A stretch of DNA of 64,000 nt, from positions 43,501 to 107,500 of the forward strand of contig CAJNDS010002134.1 in assembly GCA_905221605.1 (NCBI GenBank), written 5' to 3'. The DNA is from Symbiodinium natans. Taxonomy: Eukaryota; Sar; Dinophyceae; Suessiales; Symbiodiniaceae. Positions 27,413-37,735 of the stretch are shown here, one piece after another. Position 1 is the stretch's first letter. Each line of letters begins with the position of its first letter. The notes beneath the pieces were generated by a model. It ran no database searches and had not been told where the DNA came from. It worked only from the letters and a program-made list of their open reading frames with translations. Both the position numbers and the translations under genes were made by a program.

Positions 27413-27482
27413 CAGGTACTCCGGGCCGTACTCCGACCCATCGAAGTCCGCCTTGACTCTGACTCCTTGGCGTCTTCCCATT
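27413..27482 (-). CDS. Exon of unidentified gene (GVRVKADFDGSEYGPEYL)
   Basis: CTGCAG acceptor, 23 codons reading MGRRQGVRVKADFDGSEYGP then EYL, and a GTGGTC donor. Codons mostly end in G or C. Product unknown. Confidence 0.5.
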
Positions 27483-27783
27483 CTGCAGACTGGGATTTGG
27501 GGGCTTAGAGTTTAGGAGTCAGAGCTTAGGGCCTGGGGGCGCAAGACATAGACAAACGCATAACAAGGGGTCTAGCTAGGGTCCGGGGTCTAGAGTTCAG
27601 GGTTCTTTTGTCTAAACCCTACACCCGAAACCCGTAACCCCAAACCATGTTCTTGAGTTCACTTCAGGATTCTAGGCATTCTGGTTTTCGAGTTTTGTTT
27701 TTTAGGACGTCCGGTCGCCGGTTCAGGCTTCAGGGTTGAAGATTCAGGGATGTAGCGTTTGGGGGGGGGTGTTGGCTTCAGAG

Positions 27784-27930
27784 CTTACTTGGAGGCTCAT
27801 GGGTACAGAATGCGTGGGCTGCGTAGGGTTAGAAGTACCCTAAGTATGCTTATAGCCAGTTACAACTGTAGTCCTATAGTTGCCCTGCTTACAACCTCAC
27901 GTAGAACTACCCATGAAGCTCCAAGGAAGG
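27784..27930. mobile_element. Family-A inverted-repeat element
   Basis: TACTTGGAGGCTCATGGGTA to CTACCCATGAAGCTCCAAG. A family-D element starts 30 bp to its right. Confidence 0.75.
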
Positions 27931-27960
27931 CTTGGGGTTTCGGCCTTCGCGCTACTCGAT

Positions 27961-28081
27961 GCTTAGTAGCCCAGTAACCAGATGACAATAAGGGCACCTC
28001 TTTTGGGGTTGGTCACTTTAGAAGGGAACCCAGAACCGAAAAAAACAAAAAAAAAAAAAAGTACCACCGGGCTACCAAGGA
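27961..28081. mobile_element. Family-D inverted-repeat element
   Basis: GCTTAGTAGCCCAGTAACCA to CCGGGCTACCAAGG, with the same internal AAGGGAACCCAGAACC and an A-tract. Confidence 0.75.
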
Positions 28082-28092
28082 TGAGAATGCGA

Positions 28093-28194
28093 GGCTCTGC
28101 GTATGGGCGGAGTCAGGAACGCCTCCAAAGGCGGGACGTACCATCCTGGCTCCTGGCGGGGTCGCACCATCGTCCTTAACTGCGCTTCCAACAT
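28093..28194 (-). CDS. Exon of unidentified gene (GWYVPPLEAF)
   Basis: Strong acceptor GTTCTTTCAG, then MLEAQLRTMVRPRQEPGWYV and PPLEAFLTPP. It could also be a first exon because it opens with ATG. A family-D inverted-repeat element abuts its left side. Confidence 0.5.
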
Positions 28195-28291
28195 CTGAAA
28201 GAACGTGATCGGTGTCCTAAAAGTTTACAAATAACAGCCAACTAAAACCCTAAACCCTAAACCCTAAACCCTAAACCCTGAGTTACTTTCA

Positions 28292-28436
28292 AGTGCGGAC
28301 CATCGTCGGGTCCGCCTGCGGCATGATGGGTTCAACTGCCTTCTCTGGCGTTCTCTTCAGAGACAAGGTGAAGTTGCTGGAGTCTCCGCTCCTTGACAGA
28401 ACATGGGCTTGGCGCACGGAGTTGGGCCTTTCGGCG
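28292..28436 (-). CDS. Exon of unidentified gene, possibly with stop
   Basis: Open minus frame containing RSGDSSNFTLSLKRTPEKAV and MPQADPTMVRT, then TGA. If this is a terminal exon, a gene boundary lies near 28250. Confidence 0.4.
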
Positions 28437-28566
28437 CTCAAGCCCCAATGTTGGGGGTGACATCTATCAAGCGGGCATACCGAAAAGCTTTTGCGGCCTG
28501 TGCAAAAAAAACAACAAAAAGTACCTGAGCATCCCTGAACCCTCAAACCCTCGACCCAAACCCAGA

Positions 28567-28660
28567 GACTCCAATACCCCTTACTTAAGGAATATTCCTT
28601 CAATCATCTAAGGAACCCTACTACAATTTCAGAAATGTTCTTTAGTGAAGGGGCTATTGG
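28567..28660. mobile_element. Family-H inverted-repeat element
   Basis: ACCCCTTACTTAAGGAATAT to AATGTTCTTTAGTGAAGGGG; related to 50106-50250. Confidence 0.58.
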
Positions 28661-28972
28661 AGTTTCTGGGACCTGCATCTGAGGGTCTTCTCCCCCACAA
28701 AGGCCTGGATGTACTGCTTGTGGGTATGTGAGTAATAGGAGCCTTACTTCTCCAATAGCCACGGAGAAAAAAGGCTAAAACCGGAATATTCCTACCAAAA
28801 CCCAAAACCCGAAACCCGAAACCCTAAACCCTAAACCCAAAAAGTTTAAAGCGCAGCCATAGGCGAAATTAGGAGCAGGGCATGCCAGGGCGGCCTTGGC
28901 TCTTCCAGTCCTCAGGGGCTCTCTGGTCACCGTTGGGGCTTGATGCTTCCTTGGGGTTGTAGGGTGATAAGG

Positions 28973-29170
28973 GGTTTAGGGTTTAGGGTTTAGGGTTGAG
29001 GGTTTAGGGTTTAGGGTTTAGGGTTTAGGGTTTAGGGTTTAGGGTTTAGGGTTTAGGGTTTAGGGTTTAGGGTTTAGGGTTTAGGGTTTAGGGTTTAGGG
29101 TTTAGGGTTTAGGGTTTAGGGTTTAGGGTTTAGGGTTTAGGGTTTAGGGTTTAGGGTTTAGGGTTTAGGG
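28973..29170. repeat. TTTAGGG array
   Basis: About 28 units, almost perfect. Confidence 0.93.
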
Positions 29171-29198
29171 TGGGAGCCCCAACTGCTGAACCCAGAAC

Positions 29199-29294
29199 CC
29201 TTGTCCTCGAAGGCCGCAATGGCCTCTTCCACCACATCGTCCGGTAGATCCTCCCCCAGTGCACCAGCGCGCTTGCCCCCCTCGGCGACATCTC
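29199..29294 (-). CDS. Exon of unidentified gene, acidic
   Basis: Between GCTGAG and GTTCTG: DVAEGGKRAGALGEDLPDDV then VEEAIAAFEDK. A second frame with several Trp is also open, so the frame is not certain. Confidence 0.45.
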
Positions 29295-29489
29295 CTCAGC
29301 CCCCGCTCCCCCGGAAAAATGGAGCAAGTAGAATGGCGCTTATACGATGCAGGCGATGGGAAATTCAGGGCCTTGGAACATGGGGTGCTTTCTCGTTAGA
29401 TTTTTTGCTATGTTCCTGTACTTAAGTGATGTTTAGACATCTACACATAAAATTCTGCCATTTCTGACATGGCCAGCGTGCTACTTTCA

Positions 29490-29581
29490 ACCCTAAACCC
29501 TAAACCCTAAACCCTAAACCCTAAACCCTAAACCCTTAACCCTAAACCCTAAACCCTAAACCCTAAGCCCTAAACCCTAAA
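29490..29581. repeat. CCCTAAA array
   Basis: About 13 units left of exon 29583-29661; TTTAGGG at 29692-29810 follows on its right. Confidence 0.9.
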
Positions 29582-29582
29582 A

Positions 29583-29661
29583 CTTTGGATGGAATCGAGT
29601 CTCGCAGCATCTCCTGCACTTCTTGGTCGGCCCTCGCCTCGGGGTCCTGCATGTGGTATTC
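29583..29661 (-). CDS. Exon of unidentified gene (EYHMQDPEARADQEVQEMLR)
   Basis: GCTGAG acceptor, open polar helical sequence ending DSIPSK. CCCTAAA array on its left and TTTAGGG array on its right. Confidence 0.45.
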
Positions 29662-29675
29662 CTCAGCTCTTCTTT

Positions 29676-29810
29676 GGGGGGGGGGGGGGGGTTTAGGGTT
29701 TAGGGTTTAGGGTTTAGGGTTTAGGGTTTAGGGTTTAGGGGTTTGGGGTTAGGGTTGAGGGTTGAGGGTTGAGGGTTTAGGGTTTAGGGTTTGGGTTTGG
29801 GGTTGAGGTA
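29676..29810. repeat. Poly-G then TTTAGGG array
   Basis: A run of about 16 G opens directly into TTTAGGG units. Confidence 0.88.
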
Positions 29811-29868
29811 ATTAGTGATTCGCGGCCACTTAGCATTGTATCAGTTCTGGCCAGCAAAAGTTCAAAAC

Positions 29869-29963
29869 CGTGTCCAAGTGGGGCGCAGTTTCCTTCATAA
29901 AGTTGAGAAGCAGCGGAACCAGCGCGCGTGGCCCTGTCAGCTCTGCCAGGGGAGCTGCCATCT
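29869..29963 (-). CDS. Exon of unidentified gene (MAAPLAELTGPRALVPLLLN)
   Basis: 31 codons plus two bases between GCTAAGAAG and a GTTTTG donor, continuing FMKETAPHLDT. Amphipathic helical character. Product unknown. Confidence 0.45.
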
Positions 29964-30096
29964 CTTCTTAGCGTGAGGGAGAAGAGAATCAAATTCTAAC
30001 TGGGTGGAGTACATTGTGGATCGAAGCAAGAAACCCTACACCCTAAACCCTACACCCTAAAACCCTGAAACCCTGAACCCTAAACCCTAGTAACTC

Positions 30097-30153
30097 TAGT
30101 AGATGCAGGGCCAGCTCAGGGATGCTCATGGCACATATTGTCACGTCGTGGAG
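30097..30153 (-). CDS. Exon of unidentified gene (LHDVTICAMSIPELALHLL)
   Basis: Acceptor GTCTTGGCTTCAG followed by 19 codons. The donor would be GA. Plausible helical sequence. Confidence 0.4.
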
Positions 30154-30309
30154 CTGAAGCCAAGACGGCCCGCACCAATTGGCTGCTGCTGCTGCTTTGC
30201 CTTTGTCTCGCATGCGAATTGCTAGGCTTGACTGAGGGCAGGAATCCAGAACCACAACACAAGCCAAGCCCTTAAAAAAACCTGGATTTCACACACAGCT
30301 GAACATAGC

Positions 30310-30381
30310 CTGCGGAGCCGAAAAGCAGCATTTTTCCCACCAGCCGCATCCACTAGTCTCTGTAACAACGACATCTTATCG
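30310..30381 (-). CDS. Exon of unidentified gene (DKMSLLQRLVDAAGGKNAAF)
   Basis: Acceptor CTCTCTGTTCAG, 23 codons ending RLR, then a GC donor. Length and splice sites agree. Confidence 0.45.
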
Positions 30382-30570
30382 CTGAACAGAGAGGCCGTTC
30401 TTCGACCATCAGGGGATGATCCTTGCATCGATGAGGTATGCTATGGGCAATGTCGATTCCGGGTGTCGCTGCTTTTGTTGTTCTTGTCTTCGCTGCTCCT
30501 GCCACTTTTGCTATTTTTGCTTCCTCTTCTTCCGCGACCGCGCGGATCTCGAACCGAGTCACGCTGGGTC

Positions 30571-30651
30571 CCGGGACGTGCCGCGAAGACTATCGGCCCT
30601 CCTCGGCTGCTTGGAGGGGCTTAGCAAAGCCACCCTGAGCCCCTACGAGTA
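30571..30651 (+). CDS. Possible plus-strand exon with GTAAGT donor
   Basis: A pyrimidine tract of about 90 bases on the plus strand leads to AG. An open GC3-rich frame then reads RDVPRRLSALLGCLEGLSKA and ends at a consensus GTAAGT. It would be antisense to its neighbours. The same tract is also an open Lys/Ala/Glu-rich frame on the minus strand. Confidence 0.3.
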
Positions 30652-31054
30652 AGTGATACGTACCAAAACTCAGGAGATCTGTGAACCTCCAAACCCTCCC
30701 AATTTCCCCCCCAAAATCACCCGAAAGCACCGGTCCCAAGACAAGTGAGCCCCAAGTGCACCTACCCTCGGAAGCCCCTCCGAACCTGCAGGGAGGCTTC
30801 TTTTTAAGGGCATCCCCGCATCAAAGCCTGAGTTCACTTCTTAGGAGAAACCCCCCCCTTCAGCCCGTGCAGCCTCCGACCCCCCGAACCCGATTCCGAC
30901 CCCAGTGATCTCTTTGAGCAAGACACCAAGCCCAGGGTTCGATAAAAGTTCGGGGTTGAGGGCTTCAGGGTTTAGGGGTTTGGGGTCTACACCCGTAGAC
31001 CGAAACCCTAGGGTGGTTCTATCTAAGAGTTTAGGTGAATAGAAGGTATGCTCT

Positions 31055-31082
31055 AGATATATATATATATATATATATATAT
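31055..31082. repeat. TA microsatellite
   Basis: About 14 TA units. Confidence 0.9.
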
Positions 31083-31175
31083 GCAATGGCTATTTTATGT
31101 AAGGCTTAAGTAGTTATGCAATCCGCGTAGAAATGCTCAAACAAGCTTGACAAGGGACTCGAAGTTAAAGAACGA

Positions 31176-31300
31176 TACTTGGAGGTCCATGGGTAGCTCT
31201 ACCTTGGGGTCATAAGTAGGTAACTCTAGTTATAACTGGTTACAACCATTTTTAGGGTACTCATACTCTACCTAGAACTACCCATGAGCCTTCAAATAGC
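31176..31300. mobile_element. Family-A inverted-repeat element
   Basis: TIRs with one or two mismatches; the TAACTGGTTACAACCAT core is shared with 32518-32630. Confidence 0.78.
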
Positions 31301-31374
31301 CCTAAACCCTAAACCCTAAACCCTAAACCCTACTACCTAGAACCTCCAAGTACTGCTGCATTGTGCCCCCCCAC

Positions 31375-31446
31375 CCCCCGGCGCCCCCGCTCCTCGAAAT
31401 ACCAGTCTTTGACGGCCTGCAGGAACTGGAAGACCTCGGTGGCGAC
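31375..31446 (-). CDS. Exon of unidentified gene (VATEVFQFLQAVKDWYFEER)
   Basis: 24 codons in phase 0 between CAGGAG and a GTGGGG donor, ending GRRG. Flanked by CCCTAAA left and TTTAGGG right. Confidence 0.55.
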
Positions 31447-31734
31447 CTCCTGTACTAACTTAGGGTTTAGGGTTTAGGGTTAAGGGTTTAGGGTTCAGGG
31501 TTGAGGTCTAGGGTTTAGGGTTTAGGGTTTAGGTTTTAGAGTTTCTGTTTTGGGGTTTCAAGTGTCTCGAGCGCTGCGCTGCATGGGTGTTGGGGGCTTT
31601 GTGACACAGACCACCAAAGCCCAAAACTCCAAAACCCCAAGACCCAGGCCCCAACCCGAAAACCTAAAGTTCAAACCCGAAACCCAACCCTAAACCCCGA
31701 GCCCCGACTCCAAACTCCAAACCCTCAACAGTCC

Positions 31735-31922
31735 GGTTTAGGGTTTAGGGTTTAGGGTTTAGGGTCTAGGGTCTAGGGTTTAGGGTTTAGGGTTTCGGGT
31801 TTCGGGTTTGAGGTTTCGGGTTTGAGGTTTAGGGTTTAGGGTTTAGGGTTTAGGGTTTAGGGTTTAGGGTTTAGGGTTTAGGGTTTAGGGTTTAGGGTTT
31901 AGGGTTTAGGGTTTAGGGTTTG
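31735..31922. repeat. TTTAGGG array
   Basis: About 26 units, with TTTCGGG variants near the left. Confidence 0.92.
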
Positions 31923-32517
31923 ACTCAAAGCAGTCCAGGAACTGCGGGGAAGTCAGATACATGCGGCTTCCCCATGAGCGTTCACGCACAAGGGAACCCC
32001 CGTCCTCAACGGTTAGGGTTTAGGGTATAGGGTTCAGGGTTCGGGGTTTAGGGTTTAGGGTTCAGGGTGTAGGGTTCCGGGTTTAGGGGTTTATGGGATT
32101 GGGATCTGGACTGGGTTGGGAGTCCTGGTGCTTCAGGTTCTTGTCCGGATGCCAGCTCAGGCATGCCGCCTCGTGGCTTGCCGTTCTGTGGCTTGGGGCT
32201 TGGGGCCTACGATGGCGGATATCTTACATCCCGACATCAGAAGTCCCGAAGCCTGTGAAGCCTTAGCTTAGCCCTGGATCCCTGAAAAGCCTCAGCCCTT
32301 TACCTGAGTCACTGGGTTTGGGGTTTGAGGGCTTTAGGGGGAATACAGATTGAAGGGCGAGTTATATCAATTCTCAACTGCTCCCAAAAACCGTGTCATT
32401 TCTATGGCTTCTGATTAGCTTTACCAACTGCCCCTGAAAATGTTTTTAGAAATGCAATCTAGAAAAGATGGTACGACATACTAAGCCTACCTAGAACATC
32501 CTACAGCAACCTAGACC

Positions 32518-32630
32518 CTACTTGGAGGTTCATGGGGTTATAAGTAGGTTAACTAGCATTATAACTGGTTAGAACCATACATAGGGTACTTCTATCCCGA
32601 CCAATAACTACCCATGAGCCTTCAAGTAGC
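32518..32630. mobile_element. Family-A inverted-repeat element
   Basis: CTACTTGGAGGTTCATGGGG to ACTACCCATGAGCCTTCAAG. Followed by CCCTAAA units. Confidence 0.8.
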
Positions 32631-32702
32631 CCTAAACCCTAAACCCTAAACCCTAAAACCTAAACCCTAAGCCCTACACGGGTTTTGGGGTAGACAGGGA
32701 TC

Positions 32703-32769
32703 CCAGACACATCTTGGGCCGCGGGCCATGTACGCCCGCCGGCGGTGGGACAGCGGCTTCTTCTGGGAC
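32703..32769 (-). CDS. Exon of unidentified gene, Pro-rich (VPEEAAVPPPAGVHGPRPKM)
   Basis: Acceptor GAAGCCCAG, 22 codons plus one base, GA donor (GATCCC). The opposite strand is also open, so confidence is limited. Confidence 0.4.
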
Positions 32770-32805
32770 CTGGGCTTCCGCCGGCCAAAGAGGCTTCGTA
32801 CTGAG

Positions 32806-33180
32806 AGTACTCTTAGCAGTAAGAATAGTAGTACTAAGAATAAGACGAATAAGAATAAGAGCAATCATAAGAATAATAGCAACAATATTACTAGTGATAA
32901 TAAGCAGAAGAAGGATATTTAAAAAAAATAGTAGTATTAACAATGATCATAGTAGTATTAACATCAGCAATAATCTTGGTAAGATTGATGCTGGAAATAC
33001 TAGTCCTGGTGATGCAGCATCCACAAGGAGCAATAAATTGGACGAGAGTAGACATAACAATATATGGGCTACAAACCAAATGGTACTGATGGTCCTCATC
33101 ATAGTGATAGTCGAAGACAAGTCAATGATATTCGCACTTATCCAACAAAAAAAGCTGGAGAAGCATTGGTGACAATAATA
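32806..33180. repeat. A/T-rich AATAAG-type low-complexity region
   Basis: Degenerate AAT/AAG/AGT runs over 370 bases. Frames through it are not genes. Confidence 0.6.
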
Positions 33181-33218
33181 CGAATATGGGTTGAAAACCC
33201 TGACTAACCCGAAACCCA

Positions 33219-33549
33219 AAACCCTAAACACCCTAAACACCCTAAACACCCTAAACACCCTAAACACCCTAAACACCCTAAACACCCTAAACACCCTAAA
33301 CACCCTAAACACCCTAAACACCCTAAACACCCTAAACACCCTAAACACACTAAACACCCTAAACACCCTAAACACCCTAAACACCCTAAACACCCTAAAC
33401 ACCCTAAACACCCTAAACACCCTAAACACCCTAAACACCCTAAACACCCTCAACACCCTAAACACCCTAAACACCCTAAACACCCTAAACACCCTAAACA
33501 CCCTAAACACCCTAAACACCCTAAACACCCTAAACACCCTAAACACCCT
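33219..33549. repeat. CCCTAAACA 9-mer minisatellite
   Basis: About 36 copies of a 9-base unit, a telomere unit plus CA. The multiple-of-three period leaves frames on both strands open (repeating NTL or FRV), which is not a protein. Confidence 0.95.
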
Positions 33550-33593
33550 CTAAACCCTAAACCGCTTAAACCCTAAACCCTCGAGGCTCCGGC

Positions 33594-33682
33594 TTCCGCA
33601 TGTCCTGGAAAACCGTTTCGGCCACGCGCCGCGCTTTGTCGGCTTTTGGCCACTCGACACCCTTGGGCAGCTCAATGGCCGC
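33594..33682 (-). CDS. Exon of unidentified gene (AAIELPKGVEWPKADKARRV)
   Basis: After CGGAAG the frame is open through AETVFQDMRKP with mostly G/C third positions. It lies between the 9-mer CCCTAAACA array and a TTTAGGG array. Confidence 0.55.
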
Positions 33683-34083
33683 CTTCCGTGTGGGTCTTTT
33701 GAGGGGGTTTAGGGTTTAGGGTGTAGGGCTTAGGGTTTAGGATTTTGGGTTTTGGGTTTAGGGTTTAGGGTTCAGCACCTCAGGTTCGAGCATCTACTAG
33801 GCCAGCGGTGTGTGTAGGCAACGGAACGAAACCCACCTGCCCAAAGAATCACACAACATTACGAAAATGGAAAGTTTTTTAAGTCCTTATTCGTGTCCAA
33901 TGGGGGGGGTTAGAGGGGTACGTAATGGATCAAATGCTCCAATTCGTGCCGAACAATGGGGGGTCAAAGGGGTCGGAGGGCTCGAAATGGATCAAATTCT
34001 CCAATTCGTGCTGAACAATGGGGGGTGAAAAACAAATGATCAAATTCTCCAATTCGTGTTTAGCATGTAGGGTTTTATAGTAG

Positions 34084-34385
34084 AGGTTTAGGGCTTAGGG
34101 TTTAGGGTTTAGGGTTTAGAGTTTAGGGTTTAGGGTTTAGGGTTTAGGGTTTAGGGTTTAGGGTTCAGGGTTGAGGGTTTAGGGTTTAGTGTTGAGGGAA
34201 CAGTTTAGGGTACAGTTTAGGGGACAGTTCCGGGTTCAGTCTAGGGTTTAGGGTTGAGGGTATGAGTGTAGAGCGCCTAGGAGGTGTGGGGCTCGTCGAG
34301 TTCTACAAGTAGGATTTAGTTCCCTTAGGGGTTGAGGGTTTAGGGTTTAGGGTTTAGGGTTTAGGGTTTAGGGTTTAGGGTTTAA
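34084..34385. repeat. Two TTTAGGG arrays with degenerate spacer
   Basis: About 34084-34200 and 34328-34385, separated by CAGTTTAGGG-like variants. Confidence 0.85.
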
Positions 34386-34731
34386 GGTCAGACACGACCA
34401 TACTACTTTAGGGCCCTTAGGGGTTTCAGGGCCGGGGACCTGCAGGGGTACGTCTTAAATGCGTTGCGAACGTCTGGGCAGATCCTGGACCCCCTGAGAG
34501 CCGAAAGCCCTGATGTGCCGCCCCGAGACCCTGAAGCTCTAAACCCTACCTGGGTTGAGTGGGGTTTAGGGCCTAGGGCCCTAAAACCCTAAACCCTAGA
34601 CCCCGGAACCCCAAAACCCCGAAAGCTTTAAAACCCCCAAACTTGCCCCAAAACCCTAATCCTAAACCCTAAACCCTAAACCCTAATCCTAAACCCTAAA
34701 CCCTAAACCCTAAACCCCAATTTCCTCAGGC

Positions 34732-34785
34732 CTTGGCCGCAGGCGCAGGCCCAGGTGGCCCTGGGCGTTGGGGCCCGGGAGCAGC
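34732..34785 (-). CDS. Pro/Ala linker exon
   Basis: 18 codons in phase 0: AAPGPQRPGPPGPAPAAK, acceptor CCGAG, donor GCCTGA. Typical disordered linker. Confidence 0.5.
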
Positions 34786-34824
34786 CTCGGAGTTTCCGGG
34801 TTTTAGGGTTTTAGGGTTTAGGGT

Positions 34825-34955
34825 TTAGGGTTGATAGGGTTGATAGGGTTGATGGGATTGATAGGGTTGATAGGGTTGATAGGGTTGATGGGGTTGATAG
34901 GGTTGATAGGGTTGATAGGGTTGATAGGGTTGATAGGGTTGATAGGGTTGAAAGG
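34825..34955. repeat. GGGTTGATA 9-mer minisatellite
   Basis: About 14 copies, two of them GGGTTGATG. Starts inside a TTTAGGG stretch. Confidence 0.92.
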
Positions 34956-35255
34956 ATTTTTTGGGGGGGCTTATAGGGTTGAGAGGGCTTAAGGGGTTTA
35001 GTAGAGGGTTTCAGGGGTCATTATAGGGTTTAGAGGGTTTGTAGGGTTTATAGGGTTTAGGGGCTTTTATACAGGGTTGATACAGTTTCTTAATCGCATT
35101 TTTGGCTTCTAGGTTCTTTCGGGTTGTTCGGGTTTATAAGGTTTACGGAGTAGAGGGGGTTGCTCAGGGGCTTCGGGGGTCCGGGCTTAGGGGTTTAGGG
35201 ACTTAGTAAACCCTAAACCCTAAACCCTAGGGGCTTAGGGGTTTTTTTCAGCCCA

Positions 35256-35318
35256 TCTTTGCTGAGCCCGGATTGCCGGCCTTCGGCTTCGGGCCGGCGA
35301 TGCGCGTCCGCTGCTGGC
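35256..35318 (-). CDS. Basic linker exon (QQRTRIAGPKPKAGNPGSAK)
   Basis: Acceptor TTCCGGCAG then an open basic, Gly/Pro-containing frame. The left end is not fixed. Confidence 0.4.
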
Positions 35319-35378
35319 CTGCCGGAAGCCCTAAACCCTCAACCCCAAACCCTAAACCCTAAACCCTAAACCCTAAAG

Positions 35379-35459
35379 GGCATCAGCGTCGGATGGCCAG
35401 AGGCTTGGGGCTTCTGGGCGGGTTTTCTTTGTTGGGCCTCCACGAGATGGCCGGATGGC
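35379..35459 (-). CDS. Coding-like island, frame ambiguous
   Basis: After GATGAAG two frames stay open (AIRPSRGGPTKKTRPEAP and PSGHLVEAQQRKPAQKPQ). Both look like a polar linker. Confidence 0.35.
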
Positions 35460-35886
35460 CTTCATCACTAAACCCTACCCCCCCCCCAAAAAAAAAATAA
35501 TAATAATAATTTTATTGTTATTGTAGTAATCATAAAACAATTTAAAACAAAAAAACGTGGCAAACCTTGCGTGGAGGAATTGAGGAGAGTGGCAGGACAT
35601 GAAGTAGCTACTTCCGCAACGATGCACCCGACACCCTACTCTGTCGTGCTGTCGTGCTGTCGTGATCAGGAGAGAAGCTTGTCGGGGGTACACCCAAACC
35701 CCAGATTTGTTGTCATGGGGTCTCCAGAACCTGTCCTGGGTACAGACCCCTGTTGTAAACCCTAAACCCTTCAGGGCCTGTTTCAGGAAGCTTTGGCCTT
35801 CCGGGTCCCAAAGTTCAAAAAACAAAACCTGAAGCCTCAACTCCCAAACCCTAACAAGGCCGCCCGAAGGAACAAGAACAAGGCGC

Positions 35887-35927
35887 CTGGGGCAAGGCTC
35901 CATTTCTTCTTCTTCTTCGGCGGCGCC
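35887..35927 (-). CDS. NLS-like exon APPKKKKKWSLAP
   Basis: 13 codons between GAGCTCCCAG and a GC donor. The KKKKKW run resembles a nuclear localisation signal. An acidic alternative frame (GAAEEEEEME) is also open. Confidence 0.4.
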
Positions 35928-36113
35928 CTGGGAGCTCGAGGGACTTCGGGTTCCAGATGTTCACACTTTCGGGGGGTTCGGCGCCCGGAAGAACAGTTCG
36001 TAACAATCTGGGTTTAGGGTTTAGGGTTTAGGGTGTAGGGTTTAGGGTTATGGACAAGAAGTCACAAGATATCATGAAGCCTTCAACCTAGGAAAACCCA
36101 GCATCTGGAGATC

Positions 36114-36160
36114 CCTGCTTGGTGGCATCGGGCGCGGCCTTGTAGATGAAAGCCTTGGGC
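36114..36160 (-). CDS. Exon of unidentified gene (PKAFIYKAAPDATKQ)
   Basis: 15 codons between AATCGAG and a GA donor (GATCTC). Splice phases 1 and 1. Confidence 0.45.
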
Positions 36161-36192
36161 CTCGATTGCCGGCCAGGTGTTTTCCGGTGCAG

Positions 36193-36335
36193 GGTTTAGG
36201 GTTTAGGGTTTAGGGTTTAGGGTTCAGGGTTCAGGGTTCAGGGTTTAGGGTTTAGGGTTTAGGGTTTAGGGTTTAGGGTTTAGGGTTGAGGGTTGAGGGT
36301 TGAGGGTTTAGGGTTTAGGGTTTAGGGTTTAGGGT

Positions 36336-36367
<32 letters not shown>

Positions 36368-36378
36368 GGTTTAGGGTT
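36193..36378. repeat. TTTAGGG/TTGAGGG array
   Basis: About 26 units in blocks of TTTAGGG, TTCAGGG and TTGAGGG. Confidence 0.92.
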
Positions 36379-36911
36379 TTGCGAGGTCTGAGGGTTAGGG
36401 GTTCGGACTTCGGGGTTTTAACTTCTAGGCTTTTGGGAGGTAAGGATTGGAGACAGGACGTCGGTTGCTCCAGACATCAGGATGCTTGCGGTACGATTCG
36501 CATTCACTTGGCACTAGGGCACATGGCGTGGCGAATTCCGTCAATCATGGGTGCCAACCCGAAGCTGAACCATAAACCCTAAGCCCTAAACCTGAAACCA
36601 CTTGGAAAGATTGGGAGGCGGACTTCCCCCGCGCTGTGGGCACCGCGCGGGGCTCCGACGCACCGGCGGCCTGTCATGAGCGGGGCGCGTGGGCGGACCT
36701 GAACTCCTTCTTTCGAACAGGCTTTGCACCTCAATCTAGCCCCAACCCAACTGTCCTTGACCAAAATGAAGCCCGAATTCCCTTCAATTATGTTGTGGGC
36801 AGGGTGAGGTTCCCACATGTAAGCTAACCCGATAGCCTTCTCCTTCAAGGGGTTAGGGTGTAGGGGTGTAGGCGCGAGCGCCATTTCAAAACACCAGACA
36901 CGCAGCAGCCC

Positions 36912-37175
36912 TTAAACCTCGAAACTCATAGCTTTGGCCGCCCATCTCGTGAGTGGGCGGCGCTTTGGCCCCTGCTCGGCGCATGATCCAGTCCGATCGT
37001 CACAGCCATGGGTACGGTAGCACCCATGACAGGCCAGGTCCGCTGGAGGCTGCTGGGCATTACCGCAGTGTGTCCGGGCAAGGATCCTTTGGCCAGTGCA
37101 GCAGGCCACCCCCAGATTGCAAAAGAATTTGACATTAGGTCTAAAGTCTAGAAGGAACTTGGTTTGGGCGTCCAT
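36912..37175 (-). CDS. Cys/His-rich coding island
   Basis: An open minus frame of about 88 codons includes VACCTGQ, ARTHCGNAQQPPADLACHGC and YRTHGCDDRTGSCAEQ. The CxxC and HxxC spacing is zinc-finger-like (MYND/RING-like), but no family is certain. Intron boundaries inside it are unknown. Confidence 0.4.
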   Translation of the reverse strand: MDAQTKFLLDFRPNVKFFCNLGVACCTGQRILARTHCGNAQQPPADLACHGCYRTHGCDDRTGSCAEQGPKRRPLTRWAAKAMSFEV

Positions 37176-37544
37176 GCCGCCTTAGACCGCGCAGGCCTTC
37201 GCAACCAAGGTCGCAGGAAGATGCTCTCACTGCACTCCTTGAGCAAGACTCTTCAGCCCATACGCCCGAAGCTCAAAGCTCCTAAACCCCAAACTCCCAC
37301 AGTGAGCAGAAGGCTGGGTGAGGTGAAACAGACACACTCATCACTAATCACTAAACCCCTGAAACCTCCCAAAGCCCCTTATGCCCCTAAGCCCCAAAAG
37401 CCACAAACCCACCCACCCAACCCCCAAACCCTAAACCCCTAAACCCCTAAACCCCTACACCCCTACACCCCTTAAACCTTAAACCCCTAAAACCCCTAGA
37501 CCCCTCCACCCCCCAACAAAAGAAGACAACGGCGCCGGCTGAGC

Positions 37545-37595
37545 AAAGGCCGCGGAGCCGTCGCTGGTGCCCGCGGGCTCTGCGGAGGTGCTGGC
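37545..37595 (-). CDS. Linker exon ASTSAEPAGTSDGSAAF
   Basis: 17 codons in phase 0 after CTCGAG, GC donor. Flanked by CCCTAAA left and TTTAGGG right. Confidence 0.45.
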
Positions 37596-37611
37596 CTCGA
37601 GCAGGGACGTT

Positions 37612-37735
37612 TAGGGTTTAGGGTTTAGAGTTTAGGGTTTAGGGTTTAGAGTTTAGGGTTTAGGGTTAGGGTTTAGGGTTTAGGGTTTACGGTATCGGGT
37701 TTAGGGTTCAGGGTTTAGGGTTTAAGGTTTAGGGC
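37612..37735. repeat. TTTAGGG array
   Basis: About 16 units right of exon 37545-37595. Confidence 0.9.

Noticed and set aside
33191..33553. Long frames of repeating NTL or FRV residues on both strands
   Set aside because: They come from the 9-base CCCTAAACA repeat, whose period is a multiple of three.
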